NCBI GenBank assembly: GCA_002378665.1
Contig: DFSO01000005.1
Location: 2,366-33,676, forward strand
Direction: 5' to 3'
DNA: 31,311 bases
From: Loktanella sp. UBA3435
Lineage (GTDB): Bacteria; Pseudomonadota; Alphaproteobacteria; Rhodobacterales; Rhodobacteraceae
Shown: positions 24,235-31,311 of the stretch, piece by piece
Layout of the letters: each line of letters begins with the position of its first letter
How positions within the stretch are numbered: the stretch's first letter is position 1
The notes under the pieces: model-generated
What the model was told of the DNA's origin: nothing
What the model saw: the letters and a program-made list of their open reading frames with translations, nothing else
Databases searched by the model: none
Made by a program: the position numbers and the translations under genes

Positions 24235-25139
24235 TGGGCCTCTCCTGTGATGGCGGCAATTGTGGTGTTCATGGTGCGGATCACTTGCGCCAATTCGCGC
24301 TTGTCGTCCTTGTTGAGCGGTTGCAGCGGACGGCGCACGATGCCCGCGTCAATCCCGCGCAAGGTCAGCCCGTATTTGATGCATTGCACGAATTTGCCGC
24401 CCTGTTCGAGAACGCGCATTAACGGCAGCATCGCCGACATAATCGCGCGGCCTTTGGTGAAATCACCGTCAACGGCGCAGGCCTGATAAAGCGCGATATG
24501 CGCCTTGGGGGCAAAGTTAGACCCTGCACAGACCCAAGACCGCGCTCCCCAAGCAAAGAACTCAAGCGCCTGATCGTCCATGCCGCACGACAGCTGGATT
24601 TGTGGGTAATCGCGGGCGAGCATGTGCAAGCGGTTCGGATCGCCAGAGCTTTCCTTGATCGCGCAGAAATTCGGCGAGCGGCCCAAGCGATCAAGGGTTT
24701 CTTCGTCCATATTCACCGACATCCGCCCCGGATAGTTGTAGAGCATCACAGGCAGGTTCACGGCCTTGTCAATTGCCAGCGCATGCAGCGCAATCTCGCG
24801 GGCCGTCGGGTAGGCATAGGGCGGGGTGGCCACCAAAAGCGCATCTGCGCCCGCCTTTTTCGCGGCCAGTGCATAGATGATACTATCCTCGGTGCGAATG
24901 GCGCCTGTCCCGATAATCATCGGCACGCGCCCCGCGATCAAAGCGGGCGCGCGGTCCATCATCTCAAGGCGTTCGTCCATCGACTGTGCGTAATATTCGC
25001 CCGTCGTGCCCGCGATAATGAGCCCATGCACGCCACTCTCGATCAGAAACTCAATCGTCTGTTTCAGCGCGTCCTCATTGAGACTGAAATCGTCGTGATA
25101 GGGGGTCACGACGGGGGTGTAGATACCTTCAAACTGCAT
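24231..25139 (-). CDS. DapA/NAL family lyase (dihydrodipicolinate synthase-like)
   Basis: This 302-residue TIM-barrel protein belongs to the class I aldolase-like DapA/N-acetylneuraminate lyase family. Schiff-base lysine K162 (AIKESSG), tyrosine Y134 and arginine R139 (LYNYPGRM) and the GTTGE motif at 44-48 match the DapA active site with an offset of one residue. The biosynthetic DapA is unlikely: the gene sits in a regulated catabolic operon. Members of this family act as aldolases or deaminating dehydratases (for example in hydroxyproline degradation), so a similar 2-oxo-acid step is likely. It overlaps the GntR gene by 11 nt and the aldehyde dehydrogenase by 4 nt. Confidence 0.88.
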   Translation of the reverse strand: MQFEGIYTPVVTPYHDDFSLNEDALKQTIEFLIESGVHGLIIAGTTGEYYAQSMDERLEMMDRAPALIAGRVPMIIGTGAIRTEDSIIYALAAKKAGADALLVATPPYAYPTAREIALHALAIDKAVNLPVMLYNYPGRMSVNMDEETLDRLGRSPNFCAIKESSGDPNRLHMLARDYPQIQLSCGMDDQALEFFAWGARSWVCAGSNFAPKAHIALYQACAVDGDFTKGRAIMSAMLPLMRVLEQGGKFVQCIKYGLTLRGIDAGIVRRPLQPLNKDDKRELAQVIRTMNTTIAAITGEAQ

Positions 25140-25833
25140 GGCGCCGATCTTTCATTGAAATCACATCAAGGGGGAGGGGGTCTGGCCGCACAAACCGTTC
25201 AATGCGGTCGCGCGACAAGTCCCAATGCTGGAGCGTCAGATCAATGGCAAGCGCAGGTTCCTGCGCCTCAAACGCGGAAATCATCGCGTCGTGTTGATCG
25301 CTGGCTTTTGACACCAACACAGTCTCTGCGGGGGACGCGGGGCGGTAAAACGTCTGGCTCAATCGTGTGTGGTCGATCAGCATACGGTTCAGGCTGGCCA
25401 CCAGATAGGGGTTATGCGCCATAGCGCCAATCTGCGCATGAAAAGCGTGGTTATGCAGCGCGGTGTCGCCTGCTTGCCCTGACTTCGCAGCACGGGCAAA
25501 GCGGGACTGGATATCGCGCAGCGCGTCAAGTTGGGCACTCGTGCGGTTCTCGGCGGCAAGGCTCGCAATATTGGCGTAAACCAGCGGCGCGGTTTGGAAA
25601 AACACCCGCATCACGCCGAAATCCATCGAGGCAACTTTTGCGCCGCGATTGTCTGCCAGTGTGAGAAACCCCTCACCTGCCAAGCGCTGCAAAACCTCCC
25701 GCAAAGGCGTGCGTGAAATGCCGTAGTGATCGCAAAGGCGCAGCTCATCGAGATCAGATCCGGGTGCTATATCAAGCGACAGGATGCGGTTTCGCAGATC
25801 ATCAAGGCATTGGATTTTGGCCGAACCAGACAT
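25129..25833 (-). CDS. GntR family regulator, FadR/FCD subfamily
   Basis: This 234-residue regulator has an N-terminal winged helix-turn-helix (about 10-65, with YGISRTPLREVLQRL) and a C-terminal all-helical FCD ligand domain (about 80-220). Putative metal/ligand residues follow the FCD pattern: N128, H132, H181 and H203. Such regulators usually repress the catabolic genes next to them and are released by the pathway substrate. It is the first gene of the six-gene operon. The ATG at 25833 is preceded by AGGGGAGAA; an ATG 15 codons upstream is less suitable. A TTGTATACAA palindrome and a second TATACAA lie in the 95-bp upstream region, suggesting autoregulation. Confidence 0.92.
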   Translation of the reverse strand: MSGSAKIQCLDDLRNRILSLDIAPGSDLDELRLCDHYGISRTPLREVLQRLAGEGFLTLADNRGAKVASMDFGVMRVFFQTAPLVYANIASLAAENRTSAQLDALRDIQSRFARAAKSGQAGDTALHNHAFHAQIGAMAHNPYLVASLNRMLIDHTRLSQTFYRPASPAETVLVSKASDQHDAMISAFEAQEPALAIDLTLQHWDLSRDRIERFVRPDPLPLDVISMKDRRHAV

Positions 25834-25857
25834 GGATTTCTCCCCTTCTGGCTTGCA

Positions 25858-25878
25858 TTGTATACAAAGGTTATACAA
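25858..25878. promoter_or_regulatory. Predicted GntR/FCD operator with tandem half-site
   Basis: TTGTATACAA (25858-25867) is a perfect 10-bp palindrome of the type bound by FCD regulators such as VanR and related GntR proteins. A second TATACAA follows at 25872-25878, exactly 11 bp after the first TATACAA, about one helical turn. The site lies 25 bp upstream of the regulator's start codon, overlapping the likely promoter of the operon, so binding would repress all six genes. Confidence 0.65.
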
Positions 25879-25928
25879 AAAATCCCGCGCGAATCCGACA
25901 CGACAGTGGCCTGCGGTGTCGTAAATGC

Positions 25929-26777
25929 TTACTCTTCGGGGGCGCGCACAAATGTCCGCGTCGGGAACGGAATATCGATTCCACCGACGTCGAACGCCTC
26001 TTTGATCTTGCGCTTTATATCGGCCTGATAGGCGAAATACTCGGGTCGGTCACACCAGACCCGCACCAGAAAATCGACGGAACTGTCGTTCAACGCATTG
26101 ACCTGCACAAAGGGTTCGGGCTCTGCATGACTGCGCGGATCGGCGGTAATCACCTCGCGGATAATCCTTTCGGCATCGGCCAAATTCGCTCCATAGCCCA
26201 CACCAAAAACCCACTCGGCACGGCGGGTATTATAGACTGAATAGTTGGTGATCGTATTGCCCCAAACTTGCGCGTTCGGGATGATAATCTGCACGTTATC
26301 GACCGACGCCAGCTCGATAAAATTCAATGTGATCGCTTTAACAGTGCCCGATTTCCCACTCACCTCGACAAAATCACCAAGCTTGATCGGGCGGAAGAAA
26401 ATGATCATCACACCTGCCGCCACATTCGACAATGTGCCTTGCAGCGCCAAACCAATCGCAAGGCCTGCTGCACCAATGACGGCGACAAATGAAGTGGTCT
26501 GAATGCCAAAAGTATTTAGCACAAACAGGAAGGCAAAACCCGTAATAACGTAACTGACGATGTTGCCCAGAAAGTTGAACAGCGTCTCATCAAGGTGCCG
26601 ATTGGTCTGCCCAAGCTGGACAATCCGACCGCGCGCCCAGCGTCCGACCAGCATCCCAACCACCAAAATCGCAATCGCGGAAAGAACACTGCCAATCATC
26701 GACGTCAAGAGTTCCAGCGTGATCAAATCGGCCAGCGATTTCCCGTTCCAGATGTCTTTGTTCATTAATTCGGTCAT
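25929..26777 (-). CDS. Small-conductance mechanosensitive channel (MscS family)
   Basis: This 282-residue inner-membrane channel opens under membrane tension and releases solutes on hypo-osmotic shock. Three transmembrane helices span about 24-46, 68-90 and 96-128. The pore-lining TM3 reads AVIGAAGLAIGLALQGTLSN, the Gly/Ala-rich MscS signature. The beta-domain follows with RPIKLGDFVEVSGKSGTV and VDNVQIIIPNAQVWGNTITN, then the C-terminal alpha/beta domain. It is the last gene of the ridA-side operon and starts 1 bp after the pterin dehydratase stop. In the minus direction a weak inverted repeat (CGACAC/GTGTCG) and a T-run lie after the stop, ahead of the GntR promoter. Confidence 0.93.
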   Translation of the reverse strand: MTELMNKDIWNGKSLADLITLELLTSMIGSVLSAIAILVVGMLVGRWARGRIVQLGQTNRHLDETLFNFLGNIVSYVITGFAFLFVLNTFGIQTTSFVAVIGAAGLAIGLALQGTLSNVAAGVMIIFFRPIKLGDFVEVSGKSGTVKAITLNFIELASVDNVQIIIPNAQVWGNTITNYSVYNTRRAEWVFGVGYGANLADAERIIREVITADPRSHAEPEPFVQVNALNDSSVDFLVRVWCDRPEYFAYQADIKRKIKEAFDVGGIDIPFPTRTFVRAPEE

Positions 26778-26778
26778 G

Positions 26779-27072
26779 TTATTCTCCCGCGAGTTTATCC
26801 ATTTTCGCCGCCAATTTCACGTCTCTCGTGGAAAGACCATCAACGTCATGGCTCGTTAAGGTGACCTCGACGGTCTTGTAGACGTTGGACCATTCGGGAT
26901 GGTGGTCCCATTTTTCTGCCCAAAGGGCAGCCTTAGTCATAAATCCGAAGGCTTCGATAAAGTTCCGAAAAACATATGTCTTATGAATTGCATCGCGCCC
27001 CTCGACCATTGCCCAGCCTGCGGCAAGGAGTGGCGCGAGGTCGGTGTCGCGGTTTGTCAAAATATCGCTCAT
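26779..27072 (-). CDS. 4a-hydroxytetrahydrobiopterin (pterin-4-alpha-carbinolamine) dehydratase
   Basis: This 97-residue protein recycles the pterin cofactor of aromatic amino acid hydroxylases by dehydrating 4a-hydroxytetrahydropterin. The family motif is complete: DHHPEWSNVYKTVEVTLTSH with H57, H58 and H75 and the downstream D76. Size matches bacterial PhhB. No phenylalanine hydroxylase lies in the window, so it may act on folate- or molybdopterin-related pterins, as proposed for stand-alone copies. It overlaps the DUF482/GNAT gene upstream by 4 nt (ATGA) and is followed 1 bp later by mscS. Confidence 0.92.
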   Translation of the reverse strand: MSDILTNRDTDLAPLLAAGWAMVEGRDAIHKTYVFRNFIEAFGFMTKAALWAEKWDHHPEWSNVYKTVEVTLTSHDVDGLSTRDVKLAAKMDKLAGE

Positions 27073-28244
27073 TCCTGTTCCTCTACATGTGTTCTGCGGA
27101 AAGGGCCGTAGCTGGTCAGCACCTCTATTTCGTGGTCAACAGCGTTGCGCTCAGCCTTGAGATACCGCGCAATCGCCTCCCGAAACCCTGCATCTCCAAA
27201 CCAATGCAGCGAATGGGTCGTGTGGGGCAAATACCCCCGCGCCAGCTTATGCTCGCCCTGTGCACCCGCCTCAACACGGGACAACCCGTGGGCAATCGCA
27301 TAGTCAATCGCGGTGTAATAACACAGCTCAAAGTGCAAACAATCGTGGTGCTCGGTACAGCCCCAATAGCGCCCATAAAGTGTATCGCGCCCGATGAAAT
27401 TTAGCGCCCCCGCAATAGGCACACCGTCACGCATGGCAAACGCCAACAGAATATCGTTCCGCAACCGTTCTTGTGCCAAATCGAAAAACGCGCGGCTTAG
27501 ATAAGGCGATCCCCATTTGCGCGCGCCTGTATCTTGGTAGAACTGCCAGAAGTAATCCCAGTGTTCAGGCTGGATTTGATCGCCCGTCAGCATGACAATC
27601 TCGCCGCCAAAGGATTGCGCCGAGGCACGCTCCTTACGGATGTTCTTGCGCTTGCGGCTCGACAGGCTGCCCAGAAAATCATCAAAGGTTTTGTAGTCGT
27701 CATTAAGCCAGTGAAACTGCTGGCCAATCCGTGGCATCAGGCCCAATTCCGCGCCCGCCAACGCCTCTGCTTCGGTGCAGAACGTAGCGTGGATCGACGA
27801 CACTTCATTGTCGGTCGCAATCTGCACAGCGCCTTGAACAAGCGCGGACATGCCCACCACATCAAAACCCTCGCGGGTCAGAAACCGTCGACCCGTCGCA
27901 GGTGTAAACGGCACGGCGATTTGCAATTTCGGGTAATAGTTCCCGCCCGCGTTCTCATAGGCCTGCGCCCAATTGTGGTCGAACATATATTCGCCTTGGC
28001 TATGCGACTTGGCATAAAGCGGGGCAACCGCGATCACCAAACCATCCTGCACCGCGCGTAAATAGCGTGGCTGCCAGCCAGAGCGCCCACCAACTGATCC
28101 GCTCTCTTCTAACGCCTGCAAAAAGCGATATGTCGTGAACGGATCAACAGGCCGCCCAACCTCAGGACAAGCACAGGCATCCCAATCGGTTTGCCCGATC
28201 TCGGTTATGCTTGCGTGTGTGCTGATCTCAATCGGGCTGCTCAT
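27069..28244 (-). CDS. GNAT-like DUF482 (peptidogalycan biosynthesis) family protein
   Basis: This 391-residue protein is of the DUF482 group, annotated as peptidogalycan biosynthesis/GNAT-like acyltransferase on fold similarity with FemAB-type enzymes; its true substrate is unknown. Typical segments are CPEVGRPVDPFTTYRFLQALEE with a later LSSRKRKNIRKERASA, QFYQDTGARKWGSPYLSRAF, and EAGAQGEHKLARGY. The start at MSSPIEISTH (28244) excludes 58 upstream residues without family likeness. No strong ribosome binding site was found, and a 31-bp gap separates it from the phosphodiesterase gene. It overlaps the pterin dehydratase start by 4 nt. Confidence 0.85.
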   Translation of the reverse strand: MSSPIEISTHASITEIGQTDWDACACPEVGRPVDPFTTYRFLQALEESGSVGGRSGWQPRYLRAVQDGLVIAVAPLYAKSHSQGEYMFDHNWAQAYENAGGNYYPKLQIAVPFTPATGRRFLTREGFDVVGMSALVQGAVQIATDNEVSSIHATFCTEAEALAGAELGLMPRIGQQFHWLNDDYKTFDDFLGSLSSRKRKNIRKERASAQSFGGEIVMLTGDQIQPEHWDYFWQFYQDTGARKWGSPYLSRAFFDLAQERLRNDILLAFAMRDGVPIAGALNFIGRDTLYGRYWGCTEHHDCLHFELCYYTAIDYAIAHGLSRVEAGAQGEHKLARGYLPHTTHSLHWFGDAGFREAIARYLKAERNAVDHEIEVLTSYGPFRRTHVEEQE

Positions 28245-28275
28245 GGCAGGTAACTTGGGTGTTTGGCGCCCGTCG

Positions 28276-29028
28276 TCAAGCCAAGTACTGCTCAAACGTG
28301 ATGTTATCCGCGATTTTGCGGGCTTCCGCCTCGACCTCTGCCGACCTAATGGTCCAACAAAGGATTGCGGCACCTTCGGCCTTAAGCTCTGCAATACGCG
28401 GGCTCGCGAGATCATCAAACTGGTGGCTCACAAAACAAGACCCCGTTCGCGCGTAGTCCGTTATGCCACGTAATGCCTCGCACGTGGCTTGCGGCAATAG
28501 GGGCCAATCCTCGTCCACATATGAATCCGTCACGATGCCGCGCGGTGCGTCTGGCAACAGTTGCGCCATTTCCGCCGTGGCATGTGGGTTAAATGACATC
28601 ATGGCAAACGGGCCTTTGTAGCCGCGTAAGCAATACGCGGCCGCCTCGCCTAAGGGGCCAATGTTCGGTCCCATCTGGCCGTCCTGATCCTTGACTTCAA
28701 TCAGCAACGGCGCACGCCCGTCAACCAAGGCCAAAACCTCTGCCAAGGTCGGAATACCGCCCCCGTCATGCAGCAAGGAAATGTCACCCAATTGTGCCGC
28801 CGTATGTTGCGCCACCGGCCCTTTGGCCGCGGTCAATCGCGCAAGACCGTAGTCGTGAAACACCATGGCCACGCCGTCGCTCGATATCTGTAAATCCAGC
28901 TCAATGCCGTAATTGTCATCAATTGCTGCTTGAAAGGATTTGAGACTATTCTCGGCACGACCCGCAGCAATATCATGCAAGCCACGGTGCGCCAGAGGGC
29001 GGTTCAGGAAAACGTCAGGCAGCTTCAT
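28276..29028 (-). CDS. Glycerophosphodiester phosphodiesterase family protein
   Basis: This 250-residue cytoplasmic enzyme hydrolyses glycerophosphodiesters to glycerol 3-phosphate and an alcohol. The GDPD active site is present: H14 and R15 (LAHRG), the metal ligands E43 and D45 (ELDLQ) and H58 (VFHDY), followed by LLIEVKDQ with the further acidic ligand. There is no signal peptide, so it resembles the cytosolic UgpQ type rather than periplasmic GlpQ. The ATG overlaps the RidA-family gene stop by 4 nt. Possible roles are lipid turnover and phosphate salvage; a specific substrate is not visible. Confidence 0.92.
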   Translation of the reverse strand: MKLPDVFLNRPLAHRGLHDIAAGRAENSLKSFQAAIDDNYGIELDLQISSDGVAMVFHDYGLARLTAAKGPVAQHTAAQLGDISLLHDGGGIPTLAEVLALVDGRAPLLIEVKDQDGQMGPNIGPLGEAAAYCLRGYKGPFAMMSFNPHATAEMAQLLPDAPRGIVTDSYVDEDWPLLPQATCEALRGITDYARTGSCFVSHQFDDLASPRIAELKAEGAAILCWTIRSAEVEAEARKIADNITFEQYLA

Positions 29029-29489
29029 TTGATTGTAAAGATTGCTTCGATTTCAACAGCGACGCCAAAGGGCAGGCTCGCGGCACTGACAGCAGACCGC
29101 GCATGGCGACCCTTTTCACCAAGTGCTGCGACCATGAAATCAGAGGCACCATTGATAACCTTCGGCTGGTCAATAAAATCGGGTGTGGAGTTCACGAACC
29201 CCACCAGTTTCACCAAGCGGCCAAGACGGTCAATGTCTCCACCACAGGCTGCTTTCAATTGCGCAAGCAAACTGATCGCACACTGCTTTGCCGCCGCTGC
29301 ACCTTGCTCGATGCTCAGGTCTTCGCCCAGCTTTCCGAGGATCAAGCCATCGGCACCTGCCGAAATCTGACCCGACACATAGACGGTGTTGCCGTCCACG
29401 ACGTAAGGCACATAGTTCGCCGCAGGTGCGGGCGCGTCGGGCAGGGTGACGCCAAGTTCGGCAAGTTTTGTCTCAATCGCGCTGGTCAT
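29025..29489 (-). CDS. RidA family protein (long subfamily)
   Basis: This 154-residue protein of the RidA/YjgF superfamily is longer than E. coli RidA (about 128). Family members deaminate reactive enamine/imine intermediates. The conserved arginine is R131 (HARSAVSAASLPFGVAVEIEAIF). The upstream YVPYVVDGNTVYVSGQI and C-terminal AVEIEAIFT segments are typical. The start at ATG 29489 follows AGAGG; an upstream ATG at 29504 is less well placed. It is the first gene of the ridA-gdpD-DUF482-pterin dehydratase-mscS cluster, overlapping the next gene by 4 nt. Its ribosome binding site lies in an inverted repeat. Confidence 0.9.
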   Translation of the reverse strand: MTSAIETKLAELGVTLPDAPAPAANYVPYVVDGNTVYVSGQISAGADGLILGKLGEDLSIEQGAAAAKQCAISLLAQLKAACGGDIDRLGRLVKLVGFVNSTPDFIDQPKVINGASDFMVAALGEKGRHARSAVSAASLPFGVAVEIEAIFTIK

Positions 29490-29494
29490 TGGAA

Positions 29495-29524
29495 AGCCTC
29501 TCAATTTGCATTTGTTCAGAGGCT
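29495..29524 (-). promoter_or_regulatory. Inverted repeat containing the ridA-like ribosome binding site
   Basis: On the minus strand AGCCTCT (29524-29518) can pair with AGAGGCT (29501-29495) across a 16-nt loop. The second arm includes the AGAGG Shine-Dalgarno of the downstream gene. It could therefore mask the site, or form a weak terminator for hlyD. Confidence 0.35.
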
Positions 29525-29548
29525 ATCCAGACGCGGTGGCAAGCGCAA

Positions 29549-30856
29549 TCACGACTCGCGGAAAGCTTTCGCAAAATAATCCGCCAGTGGCTTAAGAAGG
29601 TAATCCATCGGGCTGCGGTCTGCTGTGCGCACAAAAGCCTCAACAGGCATCCCGGGGATCAGAACCATATCTTCGGGCAGGCGTGTTGCCTCACCTTCAT
29701 TCAACTGAATTTCAGCCTGATAAAATGCCATACCCGTCGCCTCATCCTGAAAAATATCTGCAGAGACCAGCGTGACTTTGCCGTGCAATTCGGGCGTGCG
29801 TCGTTGGTCAAATGCGGAAAAACGCAGGATCACGTCTTGGCCAAGATGGATTTGGTCAATGTCCACAGGGCGGACTTTGGTGGCAATCACCAGTGGGCGA
29901 TCTTGGGGGACCAAAAACATGACAGGATCAGCGGGGCGAATGACCGATTGTTCGGCAAAGACTTGCAGACCATAGACGACGCCAGAGACGGGCGCGCGAA
30001 TGTCCAAACGGTCAAGCTGCCTAACAAGCGTGCGGCGGCGCTCAGACAATTCCAATTCGTTATATTGTAAATCACGTAGTCGGGTGATGGATTCTTCGCG
30101 GCGTGTCGTCGTTAAGGTCAGGACCTGAATATCGATCTCGGTCATCCGTTCGGCTGCTTGCGCGGCAGAGGCCGTCAATTCGCCCACGCGACCAAGCAGG
30201 TTTGCCTCTTCGCGTTGCAGGCCCATGACACGGCTCGCTTGGACCAACTTTTGGTCAAGCAACTTTTGCTGGTCGCCAAGCTCTTGGCTAATGAGCGTTT
30301 TCTGGGTGTCGAGGGCTGTCTGCTGTGCTGAAATCCCGTCCAATTGGCTCGCGATTTGCGCACGTTGTTGGTCCAATTGTTCTGTCGCGCGCTTTGTGCT
30401 TTCAAGGCGGGCATCAAACAGTCTTCTTTGGCCTTCCATCAACTCTGACCCTGTTGGTGCAGCCATCAGGATCGGATCAAATGTCAGGGTTTCAATGCCG
30501 TCACGTTCTGCCTCAAGACGACCACGGCGGGCCATCAATTCAAAAAGCTGCCCCTCAACGATCGCAAGCTCGGACTGAAGCGTCGTTGCGTCCAGCTTAA
30601 TCAGCAGATCACCAGCGGCAACTGTGTCGCCTTCGTCGACCAAAATCTCGGCTACAACGCCCCCGTCAGGGTGTTGAATGACCTGCCTGTTACGGTCGAC
30701 TTCGATCTGCCCAGAGGTAATCACAGCCCCCGTAATCTGCGCCATCACCGCCCATGTGCCAAACCCACCCACAAGCAGCACCAGTGCCAAAAGGCCAGCA
30801 GTCATCGGTCCGCGTGTGGACCACCGTTTCTTCGGGTCTTGCTCTTGGTTTGTCAT
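29549..30856 (-). CDS. Type I secretion periplasmic adaptor subunit (HlyD family)
   Basis: This 435-residue membrane fusion protein links the inner-membrane ABC exporter to an outer-membrane TolC-type channel. It has a single transmembrane helix (about 18-40), then a biotinyl-lipoyl-like half motif (HPDGGVVAEILVDEGDTV). A long coiled coil (about 95-280, rich in Gln, Leu and Arg) follows, then the second lipoyl half (LDIRAPVSGVVYGLQ) and a beta-barrel domain. Its start overlaps the ABC ATPase stop by 4 nt. The pair is a type I secretion system of the PrtD/HlyB kind; no RTX substrate or outer-membrane partner is visible in the window. The C-terminal YLLKPLADYFAKAF segment is characteristic. Confidence 0.93.
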   Translation of the reverse strand: MTNQEQDPKKRWSTRGPMTAGLLALVLLVGGFGTWAVMAQITGAVITSGQIEVDRNRQVIQHPDGGVVAEILVDEGDTVAAGDLLIKLDATTLQSELAIVEGQLFELMARRGRLEAERDGIETLTFDPILMAAPTGSELMEGQRRLFDARLESTKRATEQLDQQRAQIASQLDGISAQQTALDTQKTLISQELGDQQKLLDQKLVQASRVMGLQREEANLLGRVGELTASAAQAAERMTEIDIQVLTLTTTRREESITRLRDLQYNELELSERRRTLVRQLDRLDIRAPVSGVVYGLQVFAEQSVIRPADPVMFLVPQDRPLVIATKVRPVDIDQIHLGQDVILRFSAFDQRRTPELHGKVTLVSADIFQDEATGMAFYQAEIQLNEGEATRLPEDMVLIPGMPVEAFVRTADRSPMDYLLKPLADYFAKAFRES

Positions 30857-31311
30857 GATACACCTGCGCCTTTGCCTGCCGCTTTGACGATTTCGTCGCG
30901 GTTCTTTGTGACTTCACGTAGCACGTCATCTTTGGGGCCATAGGCGCGTTTGGTGCCGTTTTCCAACACCAAGAGGGTGTCGCAATGGAAAATCGCATCG
31001 GGGCGGTGGGCCATGACAAAGACGATGCCGCCCGCGGCTTTTTGTTGCTGCACTGCCTTGTTGAGGGCAGCAGAGCCAGAGTTGTCGAGGTTCGAGTTCG
31101 GCTCGTCGAGCACCAGCACAACAGGATCGCCATACATTGCCCGCGCAAGGCCAACGCGTTGAATTTGTCCGCCCGAAAGCTGACCGCCAGTTGCAGTCAC
31201 GCGGGTATCATAGCCGTCAGGCAATTTCAGGATCATCTCATGGGCATCGGCCTTTTTCGCGGCAGTGACCACCATGGCGTCATCAGGCGATAGCGACATA
31301 CGGGCGATGTT
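30853..31311 (-). CDS. Type I secretion ABC transporter/ATPase, C-terminal part (cut by window edge)
   Basis: Only the last 152 residues are visible; the gene continues beyond 31311. They form the C-terminal half of an ABC nucleotide-binding domain: signature LSGGQIQRVGLARAM, Walker B VVLVLDEP with the D-loop NSNLD, and the H-loop histidine in MAHRP. The segment NIARMSLSPDD before it is the start of the helical subdomain, as in PrtD-type exporters. The Walker A and transmembrane parts lie outside. It overlaps the HlyD-family gene by 4 nt, consistent with one operon exporting a protein substrate from the cytoplasm. Confidence 0.93.
   Translation of the reverse strand, partial: NIARMSLSPDDAMVVTAAKKADAHEMILKLPDGYDTRVTATGGQLSGGQIQRVGLARAMYGDPVVLVLDEPNSNLDNSGSAALNKAVQQQKAAGGIVFVMAHRPDAIFHCDTLLVLENGTKRAYGPKDDVLREVTKNRDEIVKAAGKGAGVS

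Noticed and set aside
24231..25139. Biosynthetic dihydrodipicolinate synthase (dapA)
   Set aside because: Although the active-site residues match, its place in a GntR-controlled catabolic operon argues for a different family member.
24498..25424. 308-codon plus frame across the DapA-family and GntR genes
   Set aside because: It crosses two well-supported genes on the other strand and reads as Arg/His-rich shadow sequence.

Overview
The window looks like chromosomal DNA from a marine alphaproteobacterium of the Rhodobacteraceae (Roseobacter group). The evidence is the run of proteins typical of that family (a DUF6478-type protein, MttB-superfamily proteins, an FCD-type GntR regulator, short 4-nt gene overlaps) and two intergenic elements of a kind I recognise from these genomes (a GC-rich hairpin followed by GTATTTTTT, and CCTCCGGCGGGCATATTT at the end of sfsA). 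Species cannot be fixed from sequence alone. No rRNA, tRNA, CRISPR, insertion sequence or phage gene was seen.

Layout. 1-2508 (minus): the N-terminal part of accD, then two tandem CPBP-family membrane proteases. 2509-3587: about 1 kb with no confident gene, containing one possible 81-codon ORF, a cluster of stem-loops and a direct repeat ahead of ilvD. 3588-7248 (plus): ilvD, a small lipoprotein, a DUF6478-type protein and a small conserved hypothetical. 7379-12318 (plus): fadH, an AEC transporter, a LysR regulator with a strong terminator, and a GGDEF diguanylate cyclase. 12321-15269 (minus): an overlapping cinA-like / GNAT / AhpD-like / OmpA operon. 15311-16924 (plus): sfsA and map. 16921-18692 (minus): rsmD and a ferredoxin-reductase-type flavoprotein. 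18781-19269 (plus): a peroxiredoxin. 19288-25833 (minus): a six-gene overlapping catabolic operon. 25929-29489 (minus): ridA-like, glycerophosphodiesterase, DUF482/GNAT, pterin dehydratase and MscS genes. 29549-31311 (minus): a type I secretion adaptor and the C-terminal end of its ABC ATPase.

The most interesting region is 19288-25833. In transcription order it encodes a GntR/FCD repressor, a DapA-family lyase, an aldehyde dehydrogenase, an unrecognised 194-residue protein, an MttB-superfamily methyltransferase without an amber codon, and a D-amino-acid-oxidase-type flavoprotein. Every junction overlaps (11, 4, 1, 4 and 1 nt), and a perfect TTGTATACAA palindrome precedes the regulator. The set could form a pathway for a methylated amine or betaine: demethylation, oxidation, deamination or C-C cleavage, then aldehyde oxidation. 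No corrinoid protein is encoded nearby, and the substrate is unknown. This assignment is inference from families and context.

The rest is mainly housekeeping: fatty acid synthesis (accD) and degradation (fadH), branched-chain amino acid synthesis (ilvD), protein maturation (map), ribosome methylation (rsmD), redox defence (peroxiredoxin, AhpD-like) and osmotic protection (MscS).
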